Position numbers and translations under genes: made by a program
Part shown: positions 45,237 to 53,934 of the stretch, piece by piece
Numbering within the stretch: the stretch's first letter is position 1
Layout: each line of letters begins with the position of its first letter
The notes under the pieces: model-generated
Database searches by the model: none
What the model saw: the letters and a program-made list of their open reading frames with translations, nothing else
Told to the model about the DNA's origin: nothing
Assembly: GCA_964552195.1 (NCBI GenBank)
Contig: CAZKFM010000001.1
Span: 1 to 64,000 of the forward strand
From: CAZKAP01 sp964552195
GTDB lineage: Bacteria; Bacteroidota; Bacteroidia; Flavobacteriales; Flavobacteriaceae
Length of the DNA: 64,000 bases
Direction of reading: 5' to 3'

Positions 45237-45581
45237 CTAATCCACGTGAGATCCCGCAGTACTGTCCCGGCGTTTTTCGATATTGTCCCTGAGGGCGAAC
45301 ACCGCGGTTGCCTCCACTTCTCCGAGGACCAGCCACTGGTAGGTGGCCTCCGTTCCGGTAAAGTCTCCTTCCCAGCGGACGAACTCGTATTCGGGAGCTG
45401 GAACAGCACGTACTTCTACGATCCGATTGTTTTCAAAGCGGCCCTGATCCGGGAAAACCAGACCAGATCCTTCGGGGGATACGTGAACGTGTAGCAGAGA
45501 AGTGGCCAGAGGGGGCGCATCCGAGCAGGCCGCTAGTATCCAAAAGGCAGCAAAGAAGATGATTCCTTTTTTCATTTTCAA
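45237..45581 (-). CDS. Small lipoprotein with bacterial-repeat-like domain
   Basis: 114 residues. The lipobox ILAAC (Cys at about residue 19) marks a lipoprotein. The mature part (VSPEGSGLVFPDQGRF...VEVRAVPAPEYEFVRWEGDFTGTEA) has the pattern of the InlB-B/bacterial repeat family: a Gly-rich turn, a VxVxAxPxxxYxFxxWxGD core and an alternating-strand end. The module is often found in surface proteins, but here it stands alone. It is convergent with the small membrane protein gene and lies on lepA's strand, downstream of lepA by 54 bases. Confidence 0.75.
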   Translation of the reverse strand: MKMKKGIIFFAAFWILAACSDAPPLATSLLHVHVSPEGSGLVFPDQGRFENNRIVEVRAVPAPEYEFVRWEGDFTGTEATYQWLVLGEVEATAVFALRDNIEKRRDSTAGSHVD

Positions 45582-45635
45582 GCGTATGGGATGAGTCTAA
45601 TATAATACAGGATTCAGAAATGAACACGAAAAAAC

Positions 45636-47432
45636 CTAGTCGTTCAATTTGAGAACGGCCATAAACGCCTGCTGGGGAATTTCCACATTACCCACCTGTC
45701 GCATGCGCTTTTTCCCTTTTTTCTGCTTCTCCAGGAGCTTGCGTTTACGGGAGATATCCCCTCCGTAGCACTTGGCCGTTACATCTTTTCTCAGGGCCTT
45801 GATGGTCTCACGGGATATGATCTTGGAGCCGATGGCGGCCTGTATGGGAATGTCAAACTGCTGACGGGGTATCAGTTCTTTGAGTTTCTCACACATGCGC
45901 TTGCCGATGTTGTGAGCGTTGTCTGCGTGAACCAGGGCCGATAGGGCGTCCACGGGCTGGGCATTCAGCAGTATGTCCACCCGGACCAGCTTGGAAATCC
46001 GCATGCCAATGGGAGCATAGTCGAAGGAGGCGTATCCTTTGGAAACGGTCTTCAGGCGATCGTAAAAGTCGAAAACGATCTCCGCCAGGGGCATGTCGAA
46101 GTTGAGCTCCACCCGTTCAGTAGTCAGGTAAGACTGGTTGGTGATCACCCCCCGCTTTTCGATGCAGAGCTTCATCACATTGCCGATAAAATCCGACTTG
46201 GTGATGATGGTAGCCTTGATGTAGGGCTCCTCGACCCGGTCCAGGGTAGAAGGGTCGGGCAAATCCGAGGGGTTGTTCACGATCACGATGTCGTCCGGAT
46301 TCTTCTTGGTAAAGGAGTGGTAGCTTACGTTAGGCACCGTGGTAATCACGGTCATGTCAAACTCCCGCTCTAGGCGCTCCTGTATGATCTCCATATGGAG
46401 CATGCCCAGGAATCCGCAGCGGAAACCGAAGCCCAGGGCGGCCGAGCTCTCCGGGGTAAACACCAGGGAGGCGTCGTTGAGCTGCAGCTTCTCCATGGAG
46501 GAGCGCAATTCCTCGAAGTCTTCCGTGTCCACCGGGTAGATACCGGCGAAAACCATGGGCTTGACTTCTTCGAAACCGGCTATGGCCGTTGATGCCGGCC
46601 GCTCGTGCAGGGTGATGGTATCCCCTACCTTAACCTCGCGGGCATCCTTGATGCCGGTGATGATGTAGCCTACATCACCGGCACTGATTTCTTTCTTGGG
46701 GTGCTGAGTGAGCTTGAGGGTGCCGATCTCATCGGCAAAATAGGTGTTGCCGGTCGCCATGAACTGGATCTTCTGGCCTTTGGCAATCTTGCCATTCATG
46801 ATGCGGAAATAGGTCTCCACACCCCGAAAGGGGTTGTAAACGGAGTCGAAAACCAGGGCCTGCAAGGGGGCATCCGGATCCCCCTCGGGCGCAGGCACCC
46901 GGTGAATGATGGCGTTGAGTATGTCTTCTATGCCCAGGCCGGTCTTGGCGCTGGCCGGAATCACATCTCCGGGATTGCAACCCAGAAGGTCCACGATGTC
47001 GTCGGTTACTTCCTCAGGATTGGCGCTGGGCAGATCGACCTTATTCAGCACGGGTATGATCTCCAGGTCGTGTTCCAGGGCCAGGTACAGGTTGGATATG
47101 GTCTGCGCCTGTATGCTCTGAGCCGCATCGACCACCAGCAGGGCGCCCTCACAGGCCGCTATGGACCGGGAGACCTCATAGGAGAAGTCCACGTGTCCGG
47201 GCGTGTCGATCAGATTGAGTATATAGGTTTCACCCTCATACAGGTATTCCATCTGTATCGCATGACTCTTAATGGTGATCCCGCGCTCCCGCTCCAGGTC
47301 CATATTGTCGAGCAACTGGTCCTGTTTTTCCCGTTCCGTTACCGACCCGGTAAAGTCCAGCAGGCGATCCGCCAGGGTACTTTTCCCGTGGTCAATATGG
47401 GCAATAATGCAGAAATTTCTGATATTTTTCAT
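45636..47432 (-). CDS. lepA: Elongation factor 4 (LepA)
   Basis: 598 residues, the normal length. It is a ribosome-associated GTPase. G1 is AHIDHGKSTL, and GITIKSHAIQMEY, DTPGHVDFSYEV (G3) and LNKVDLPSANPEEV (G4) follow. Domains II and III precede the LepA-specific C-terminal domain, whose Lys-rich helix includes RKRKLLEKQKKGKKRM. The start is the ATG at 47432 (MKNIRNFCIIAHIDHG). A -7 box lies 45 bases upstream. It diverges from the outer-membrane protein gene. Confidence 0.97.
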   Translation of the reverse strand: MKNIRNFCIIAHIDHGKSTLADRLLDFTGSVTEREKQDQLLDNMDLERERGITIKSHAIQMEYLYEGETYILNLIDTPGHVDFSYEVSRSIAACEGALLVVDAAQSIQAQTISNLYLALEHDLEIIPVLNKVDLPSANPEEVTDDIVDLLGCNPGDVIPASAKTGLGIEDILNAIIHRVPAPEGDPDAPLQALVFDSVYNPFRGVETYFRIMNGKIAKGQKIQFMATGNTYFADEIGTLKLTQHPKKEISAGDVGYIITGIKDAREVKVGDTITLHERPASTAIAGFEEVKPMVFAGIYPVDTEDFEELRSSMEKLQLNDASLVFTPESSAALGFGFRCGFLGMLHMEIIQERLEREFDMTVITTVPNVSYHSFTKKNPDDIVIVNNPSDLPDPSTLDRVEEPYIKATIITKSDFIGNVMKLCIEKRGVITNQSYLTTERVELNFDMPLAEIVFDFYDRLKTVSKGYASFDYAPIGMRISKLVRVDILLNAQPVDALSALVHADNAHNIGKRMCEKLKELIPRQQFDIPIQAAIGSKIISRETIKALRKDVTAKCYGGDISRKRKLLEKQKKGKKRMRQVGNVEIPQQAFMAVLKLND

Positions 47433-47476
47433 AGCATTGCAGGTACCTTAACCGACTCAATAGTCCCTAAGGTCTG

Positions 47477-47484
47477 CAAATATA
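47477..47484 (-). promoter_or_regulatory. -7 box (TATATTTG) of lepA
   Basis: Exact TAnnTTTG match giving a leader of about 40 bases. It sits 22 bases from the opposite-strand -7 box of the TonB-type gene, so the two promoters are compactly divergent. Confidence 0.55.
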
Positions 47485-47506
47485 ACTCCAAAGCTCAGCA
47501 TTTTAG

Positions 47507-47514
47507 TAGCTTTG
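47507..47514 (+). promoter_or_regulatory. -7 box (TAGCTTTG) of the outer-membrane beta-barrel gene
   Basis: Exact TAnnTTTG match 16 bases before the ATG at 47531; the leader would be about 10 bases. Confidence 0.55.
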
Positions 47515-47530
47515 AAGTCCGTATTTATCT

Positions 47531-49954
47531 ATGCCGAACAGACTCATACTCACTAGCTGCCTCTGGCTGACGACCCTGCTCGGCCTCTTCGCTCAGGAAT
47601 ACGAACTCCGGGGGACCGTGCGCGACAAGGACGATACGGGCATCGCCTTTGCTACGGTATATCTGTATCAGGCGGCAGACACCACCCTGTTGCGAACTGA
47701 AATAGCCGACGAAGATGGCGTATTCCGTTTCCCGGACATAGCGCCCCAGTTGTATTTCTTGAGGGCCAGTTATGTGCAGACTTACTCTTCATTCACGGCC
47801 ATAGAAGTTTCGGCAGACACCAACATGGGAGTGCTGAAGATCCGCATGCAAGAGAACGTACTCGACGAGGTGGTCGTGGTTGGTACCCAGCCTACCATAA
47901 GGCGCGAAGCCGGCAAGGTGCTCTTCAAGGTAGAAAATACCGTGCTTTCTTCGGGAACAACGGCAGACATACTAGCCCGGGCACCGGGAGTGATCGAACA
48001 GAGCGGCACCTTTTACCTCAGGGGTCAGCCGGCGGAAGTATACCTGAATGGCAGGCCCATACCCTTGAGTTCGTCCGAAACCCAGGATCTCCTGCAGGGG
48101 CTATCCGGGGCCAACATACAGTCGGTGGAAGTGATCGCCAATCCTTCGGCACAGTACAGCGCGGAGGCGGGCGCCATCCTCAATATCATCACCAGCAAAA
48201 ATGTTACACCCGGATACAAAGGAAGCGTACAGGTGAGCCAGCAACAGGCCATAGTACCCAAGTATCAGTTCGGCATGTCGCACTATTTCAAGTCCAAGCG
48301 GTGGAATTTCTTTTTGAATTATACCTTCAGCCCGCGCAACCTGTTCAATACCTACGACGCCAACACCCTTTTCGTGCCTGATGCCCAGCCCCGTCAGCTC
48401 TGGAGGCTGGAAGGCGAGCAGAAGCAGCGCAGGCGGACCAGCAACATCAACGGACTGGTGCAGTTCGAACTGGGCGAGAAGAGCAGCCTGGAGTATGCGG
48501 TAAACCTGCAACTTGACCCGGGGCGCACCAGTTCCAGCTCGTATACCAACGATATCACCGACCCGGATAACCCGGGCGCGGGCCTGCTTTCGGGTTTCTC
48601 CACCTTAAGCTCAACCGACGGAGAGTTCCGCAATTTTTCCAACGATTTTGCATACAAATACCAGGGAGAGAAGACCGGCATTACCTGGAATACCAACTTG
48701 ACGCGCTATCTATCGGACGATTTGCAAATCCTGAGGACCGTCAATTTCGATTCCGAGCGGGAAACCACTTCGGTGGTAGACTTCGAGACGCTGAGTGATC
48801 AGGAGATCGACATCTTCAGTAGTCAGGTGGATATCAATCAGGCACTCGGAGAATCGTCCCTGCAAGCCGGCGCCCGTTTTTCCTACGTGGGCAGCGACAA
48901 CAGCATCGATTATTTCGGATTTAGCGGCAACAGCCCGGTGGCCAATGCGGCCGATTCGGACAATTTCACCTATCTGGAACGGGTGTACGCCCTCTATGCC
49001 AATTACCTGCAGGCAGGCTGGGAAAAGTGGTCCCTGACTGCCGGACTTCGCATGGAACACACCAATTCTGAGGGCTTCTCGGCCCTGTTGGGAGAGACCG
49101 CACGATTCGACTTTACGGAGCTCTTTCCTTCCCTTCAGGTACTCTATCAGCCCGGGGATGACTACAGCCTGAGCCTGGACTACAGGCGGGGCATAGAACG
49201 TCCTAATTACCGCGACCTCAACCCCTTCCGCTACTTCTTTACCGATGTGAATTTTATCGAGGGGAACCCGCAGTTACGCCCGAACTTCAGCCATAACTTC
49301 AACCTGAATTTCACCCTGCAGGACCGCTATTATTTTGATGTGTACTACCGGGACAATGGCAGGATCATCAGCGAGCTCGTCTTTCAGGAGAACGACAATT
49401 TTATACTGAGGGAGCAGAATCAAAACCTGCTGGGCAGCAAGTCGTACGGCCTGGATTTTACGGTGAGCCGGTCCCTGAAGAACTGGTGGTACCTCTATGC
49501 CTATGCCTCCGTCTTTCACGAGGAGGAGACCTTTATCGCCGAAGAAAGTGGCGGGGTGGAGTTTACCAACGAGTTCGACGGCTTTTACCTCAGCCTGACC
49601 AATTACCTCACCCTTTCCAAGGACGGCACCTGGACCGGGGAGCTGGGCTTTACTTACCTCTCGGGGCTGATCTCGGGTTCCTATGTGGATGATGCCAGCA
49701 ATAATCTGACCGTGGGGCTGCGCAAGGAACTCTGGGACGACCGGGCCGTCTTTAGCATCGCTGCCGAGGACCTCCTAAACGGGGCCAACTTCCGCACGCG
49801 TTCCGTGTACCTGAACCAGAATAACGATTACCTCTTCCGCCGGGAACGACAATTCGTTCGCTTCGGCTTTACCTATAATTTCGGAAACTTCCGCCTGAGG
49901 GAGCGCAGCAAGCAGATCGAGAGCAGCGAGATCGACCGACTGGAGTCGGAATAA
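47531..49954 (+). CDS. TonB-dependent-receptor-like outer-membrane beta-barrel protein
   Basis: 807 residues. A signal peptide ends LGLFAQ. A CarboxypepD_reg-like module (about 25-105: YELRGTVRDKDDTGIAFATVYLYQ) precedes a plug-like region (about 110-215) with DEVVVVGTQPTIRREAGKVLF and LNGRPIPLSSSETQDLLQGL. The C-terminal barrel (about 215-807) matches the outer-membrane protein beta-barrel family (OMP_b-brl_3), with SLDYRRGIERPNYRDLNPFRYF. The N-terminal box typical of TonB contact is not obvious. The cargo is unknown. The gene lies on its own transcription unit. Confidence 0.88.
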   Translation: MPNRLILTSCLWLTTLLGLFAQEYELRGTVRDKDDTGIAFATVYLYQAADTTLLRTEIADEDGVFRFPDIAPQLYFLRASYVQTYSSFTAIEVSADTNMGVLKIRMQENVLDEVVVVGTQPTIRREAGKVLFKVENTVLSSGTTADILARAPGVIEQSGTFYLRGQPAEVYLNGRPIPLSSSETQDLLQGLSGANIQSVEVIANPSAQYSAEAGAILNIITSKNVTPGYKGSVQVSQQQAIVPKYQFGMSHYFKSKRWNFFLNYTFSPRNLFNTYDANTLFVPDAQPRQLWRLEGEQKQRRRTSNINGLVQFELGEKSSLEYAVNLQLDPGRTSSSSYTNDITDPDNPGAGLLSGFSTLSSTDGEFRNFSNDFAYKYQGEKTGITWNTNLTRYLSDDLQILRTVNFDSERETTSVVDFETLSDQEIDIFSSQVDINQALGESSLQAGARFSYVGSDNSIDYFGFSGNSPVANAADSDNFTYLERVYALYANYLQAGWEKWSLTAGLRMEHTNSEGFSALLGETARFDFTELFPSLQVLYQPGDDYSLSLDYRRGIERPNYRDLNPFRYFFTDVNFIEGNPQLRPNFSHNFNLNFTLQDRYYFDVYYRDNGRIISELVFQENDNFILREQNQNLLGSKSYGLDFTVSRSLKNWWYLYAYASVFHEEETFIAEESGGVEFTNEFDGFYLSLTNYLTLSKDGTWTGELGFTYLSGLISGSYVDDASNNLTVGLRKELWDDRAVFSIAAEDLLNGANFRTRSVYLNQNNDYLFRRERQFVRFGFTYNFGNFRLRERSKQIESSEIDRLESE

Positions 49955-50115
49955 CCCCGGCTCGAAGACCATGCCTGGTCGAATGATCGACGAACGGCAT
50001 CGCCTGGGCAACCGCAGCACAGATATCACACTTTACAACATGTCAGGGGATGCTGACATCATTCTCTTCATTATTTCTGCGGATAAGATGTTTTTTGGCT
50101 TCAAAACGATAAGCT

Positions 50116-52785
50116 ATGAAGCCCTTGAGCTCTTCGACAGGCCTGTATGGCCTGTTCATCCTATTCTTCGCTTGCATTACGACCGGAATGGCCCAGACAG
50201 CCGATCGCAAGGAGTGGTTTCCCGCCTACCGGAAGGCTAAAGCCCTGCCCGCCGGTGTAAGCCTCCCGGAGCTGTTTTCCGAATCCCGGTCCAAGCAGAG
50301 TGCACAGTATACCGGCAAGATTCCCGTTAATCCCCCTCAGTTTGAGAATCCGACTCCCGGCAGCCTTATTGACCTCCTGCTCGATTCCGAGGACGGTGCG
50401 GTAGTCAATGAATTCTACCAGGGGCCGGTCTATGGATTTACCTTCGACGACAATGGGAGCCGACTGTATATTCCGATACTCGGGATAGAAGAGTTCGGAG
50501 CCATAGCGGAATACGGAATGGACTCGCCCTTCGCCGTGGACACCGCATTAGAAAACTTCTTGCTGGAATCGGACGAAAGCCTGGAGATCTCGGCCACCGA
50601 TATGGAATTCAGTACGGATGGCAGTTTACTCTTTACCGTGGGACCCTTCGACCCATTCGGCAGGGTATACCCGCTCGGCACACCCTTCGATCTGGAATCT
50701 GTAGAGGGGGTTTTCGAATTTGAGTATGGGGACCTGGATCTGGTGGATCAGACTATGTCGGCCATGACGTTCAGCGAGGATGGCATGCGCATGTATGTCG
50801 GTAGGGCGTATTCTGCGGCGGAAGGGGAAGATCGTGTTTTTCAGTTCAACCTGGAGAACCCTTTCGACCCTACCTCAATCGTCTCCACCACCTCCCTGAA
50901 TCTAGCGGATAGCGGGGCGGTGCTGGATATCACGTTTAGCATCAACGGAAAGAAGATGTATGTGGTGACCTCGGATTTTGGGTTGAATACGCTGGTCTAT
51001 GAATTCGACCTGGAGGCTCCCTATGAAATGGATTCCGCCCTGGCCATACCCGTGCCTGATGTGCTGGAAGAGGAGGACGTGATCATCACGGACATCAATT
51101 TTAGCGCCGATGGCAGCATGGTGTTCTTTCAGATCCTCGTAGGCCTTATGGAAGGCGACATTTTCTCCGTTATCGGAGGGATTCCCGTGAAGAGCAACAT
51201 TGCGTATCCGGAGAACAGTACCTTGCTGATTACCGACTTGGATGCCAACGATGGGGACGGGGGCGCCACAGACGAAAATGTCACCTATACATTGGGTTCC
51301 GGAGGAGACAGCGTACTGTTTGCGATTGACCCGGTAACGGGTGAGCTGAGCTTCAGCAACCCACCGGATTTCGAGAACCCACTGGATGGGGATGCCAATA
51401 ATATTTACGAAGTAGAGGTAATCGCCACGGACGCGGAAGGGAGTACCTCACTTCCCATACTGATAACCGTTACCGATGAGGACGACACCCCGCCCGCGGG
51501 TTATGCGGTGAGCATCGATCAGGAGCTGATCGACCCGAGCAACGAAACTTCAGTGAGCTTTAGCTATACCGGGGCCGAGGTGGGAGCCACCTACGACTAT
51601 GCCTTTACCTCCGATGGCGGTGGCGAGGCGGTGGTTGGTACCGGTGTAATTGAATCCCAGGACGGTCAGTTTACCGGCATCGACCTCTCCGGTCTGGAGA
51701 ACGGCACGGTAAGCCTGAGCTTTTCCCTGACCGACGAGGCCGGAAACCAGGGCGTCGAGGCAAACGCTACTACGGTAAAGAACACCCTGGTCGATACGGA
51801 TGGGGATGGAATAGGAGATGATGAAGACAATTGTGCCGAGCAGGCCAATGCGGATCAGCTTGATACCGACGAGGACGGACAGGGAGATGTATGCGATACG
51901 GACGACGACAACGACGGTACCCCGGACGAACAGGACGCCTTTCCGCTGGACCCTGAAGAAGACGCCGATGCGGATGAAGACGGCACCGGCGATAATGCGG
52001 ACACGGATGACGATAACGATGGCACCCCGGACGAACAGGACGCCTTTCCGCTGGACCCTGAAGAAGACAGCGATACCGATGGTGATGGCACCGGCGATAA
52101 TGCGGACCCAGACGACGATAACGACGGACAGAGTGACGAAGACGAGATTCTATGCGGTTCCGACCCAACAGATGACACATCGACCTCCCCGGATACCGAT
52201 GGAGATGCCTCTCCGGACTGTCTGGATGAGGACGACGATAACGACGGCATACCTGATCTGGACGATGCCTTTCCCCTGGATGACACGGAGGAAGTCGATA
52301 CCGATGGCGATGGTACGGGCGATAATGCTGACACGGATGACGATAATGACGGACAATCGGACGCAGCTGAAACGGAGTGCGGCTCCAATCCTTTAAATGC
52401 AGAATCTACGGCTGCCGATACCGATGGGGATGGCATCCCGAACTGCGTGGATACCGACGATGACAACGACGGGGTTGCGGATCAGGAGGACGCCTTCCCG
52501 ACCCAGAGTGAACCCCGGTTGCGGCCTGCCGAGGCGTTTACCCCCAATGGGGACGGAAACAACGATCGCTGGGTGATACCCGGTCTGAATAACTATCCCA
52601 ACAACATGGTGATGGTCTACAACCGCTCCGGCCATGTGGTCTTCGAGGCCCGCGGTTACCAGAACGACTGGGAGGGATTCTACCGGGACAACCGGGAGCG
52701 CCTGCCACAGGGTTCGTACCTGTACGTAATCGATCTGGGAGATGACAATCCTCCGAAACAGGGCTGGATCTACATTAACTACTAA
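50116..52785 (+). CDS. Secreted multi-domain protein with TSP3 array and T9SS type B sorting domain
   Basis: 889 residues. The signal peptide ends GMAQ. A beta-propeller-like part with ATDMEFSTDGSLLF, MTFSEDGMRMYVGR and ITFSINGKKMYVVT units (about 90-360) precedes a cadherin-like module (about 365-460, DLDANDGDGG...VEVIATDAEG) and an Ig-like module (about 460-555). A thrombospondin type 3 calcium-binding array (about 557-795, repeats of DTDGDGxxDxxDxxxx) follows. The C-terminal about 89 residues (AEAFTPNGDGNNDRWVIPGLNNYPNN) form the CHU_C-type T9SS sorting domain. A PorP/SprF gene follows 24 bases later. Confidence 0.9.
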   Translation: MKPLSSSTGLYGLFILFFACITTGMAQTADRKEWFPAYRKAKALPAGVSLPELFSESRSKQSAQYTGKIPVNPPQFENPTPGSLIDLLLDSEDGAVVNEFYQGPVYGFTFDDNGSRLYIPILGIEEFGAIAEYGMDSPFAVDTALENFLLESDESLEISATDMEFSTDGSLLFTVGPFDPFGRVYPLGTPFDLESVEGVFEFEYGDLDLVDQTMSAMTFSEDGMRMYVGRAYSAAEGEDRVFQFNLENPFDPTSIVSTTSLNLADSGAVLDITFSINGKKMYVVTSDFGLNTLVYEFDLEAPYEMDSALAIPVPDVLEEEDVIITDINFSADGSMVFFQILVGLMEGDIFSVIGGIPVKSNIAYPENSTLLITDLDANDGDGGATDENVTYTLGSGGDSVLFAIDPVTGELSFSNPPDFENPLDGDANNIYEVEVIATDAEGSTSLPILITVTDEDDTPPAGYAVSIDQELIDPSNETSVSFSYTGAEVGATYDYAFTSDGGGEAVVGTGVIESQDGQFTGIDLSGLENGTVSLSFSLTDEAGNQGVEANATTVKNTLVDTDGDGIGDDEDNCAEQANADQLDTDEDGQGDVCDTDDDNDGTPDEQDAFPLDPEEDADADEDGTGDNADTDDDNDGTPDEQDAFPLDPEEDSDTDGDGTGDNADPDDDNDGQSDEDEILCGSDPTDDTSTSPDTDGDASPDCLDEDDDNDGIPDLDDAFPLDDTEEVDTDGDGTGDNADTDDDNDGQSDAAETECGSNPLNAESTAADTDGDGIPNCVDTDDDNDGVADQEDAFPTQSEPRLRPAEAFTPNGDGNNDRWVIPGLNNYPNNMVMVYNRSGHVVFEARGYQNDWEGFYRDNRERLPQGSYLYVIDLGDDNPPKQGWIYINY
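51919..52068 (+). repeat. 105-bp tandem duplication in the TSP3 array
   Basis: A 45-base block (51919-51963) recurs without change at 52024-52068, and the flanking bases of the 35-codon unit are also similar. A looser third relative lies near 52285-52360. The identity, including third positions, points to a recent duplication or gene conversion inside an otherwise diverged calcium-binding repeat. Confidence 0.85.
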
Positions 52786-52809
52786 CTGCAACAGTCAAAA
52801 ACACAAAGC

Positions 52810-53694
52810 ATGAAAGCCATATACGCAAGCATACTGATCTCTTTCCTGGCCCTTCCCTTAATGCAGGCACAACAGGATCCGAATTATACCTTTTACGGGT
52901 TTAACATGAACCTCTTTAACCCGGCCTTTGCGGGTCAGTCCGACGAGGCCGAACTGGTGCTTGGCATGCGCAGCCAGTGGGCCGGTGTGGACGGAGCACC
53001 GCAGAGCCAGAGTGTAGTGTTCAGCGCTCCTATGGGGAACAAAGTGGGCCTCGGGGTTTCGGTGCTCAACGACCAGACCTTTATAGAAAATCAGACCTGG
53101 GTCGCCTTCGACTTCAGCTATCACATTCAGCTCAGTGAACGCAACCGGCTCTACTTCGGGCTCAAAGCAAGTGCCAACACCTATAATGCCAATACCCAGG
53201 GCCTGGTGACTTACGGCTTCGGCCAGGACGGTACCCTACTGGACTTCGAGAGCCGATTTACACCTAACGTGGGCGTCGGACTTCTGCTGAAGAACGAATC
53301 CTATTTCGTTTCCGTTTCCGTGCCCAAGCTGCTCGCTCAGGATCGCCTGCAGCAGCAGAACGGCAACGCCTTCCTGGGCTCGGATCGGGTACACGCGTAC
53401 CTGGCCGGGGGCTATGATTTCGAGTTTTCCGAGACGACCCGGCTGCGCGCCATGGGCATGTTGCGCTATGTGGACGCAGCGCCGCTTTCCTATGAATTAA
53501 CCGGAATACTGGGTTTTCACCGGAAGTTTGATCTCGGCTTGAGCTACCGCATAGACGAGGCGGTCAGCGGGCTGTTCCTGCTCAATCTGAGCCAGGGATT
53601 CCGGGTGGGTTATGCCTACGAGAGCTCCCTACAGGGCCCCATAGACGGCCTGGACAGCGGTACTCACGAACTCATGATGCAACTCCAACTCTAG
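52810..53694 (+). CDS. PorP/SprF-family T9SS outer-membrane protein
   Basis: 294 residues. The signal peptide ends MQAQ. The PorP/SprF hallmark is YTFYGFNMNLFNPAFAGQSDEAELVLGMRSQWAGVDGAPQSQ, with the NPAFAG motif, followed by a beta-barrel of about 14 strands. Its length is typical, with no C-terminal extension. It begins 24 bases after the TSP3 cargo gene and is almost certainly its partner for export or surface retention. A hairpin terminator follows. Confidence 0.93.
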   Translation: MKAIYASILISFLALPLMQAQQDPNYTFYGFNMNLFNPAFAGQSDEAELVLGMRSQWAGVDGAPQSQSVVFSAPMGNKVGLGVSVLNDQTFIENQTWVAFDFSYHIQLSERNRLYFGLKASANTYNANTQGLVTYGFGQDGTLLDFESRFTPNVGVGLLLKNESYFVSVSVPKLLAQDRLQQQNGNAFLGSDRVHAYLAGGYDFEFSETTRLRAMGMLRYVDAAPLSYELTGILGFHRKFDLGLSYRIDEAVSGLFLLNLSQGFRVGYAYESSLQGPIDGLDSGTHELMMQLQL

Positions 53695-53740
53695 GCTTCG
53701 AACTCTAGACCGGGTCTTCACATAGGCCCAACCAACGAAA

Positions 53741-53775
53741 AAGGACCGCTCCTGAATAAGGGGACGGTCCTTCTC
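53741..53775. terminator. Stem-loop after the PorP/SprF gene
   Basis: Arms AAGGACCG/CGGTCCTT with an inner CTCC/GGGG extension interrupted by one A. The T-rich tail (ttctctctat) is weak. It sits 46 bases after the PorP/SprF stop. The rest of the gap to 53934 holds nothing recognisable. Confidence 0.65.
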
Positions 53776-53934
53776 TCTATCAACACTACCAAATTATTAT
53801 CGAGTCACAACTCTTAATCTAAATCCTGAAACAAAGATGGGGTTTAATTGAGACCTGAATACCTGGAAATCGGCGGATCGCGCTTAGCCTTAGGTGAATA
53901 GCAGCTTACTTTGGAGCAGTGCAAACAAGCGCGG

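Noticed and set aside
46605..47570. 321-codon plus-strand open frame opposite lepA, running into the next gene's start
   Set aside because: It is antisense to lepA and the real outer-membrane protein starts at 47531 with its own promoter.
51770..52466. Arg/His- and Ser-rich minus-strand frames across the TSP3 array
   Set aside because: They are complements of Asp/Gly-rich calcium-binding repeats.
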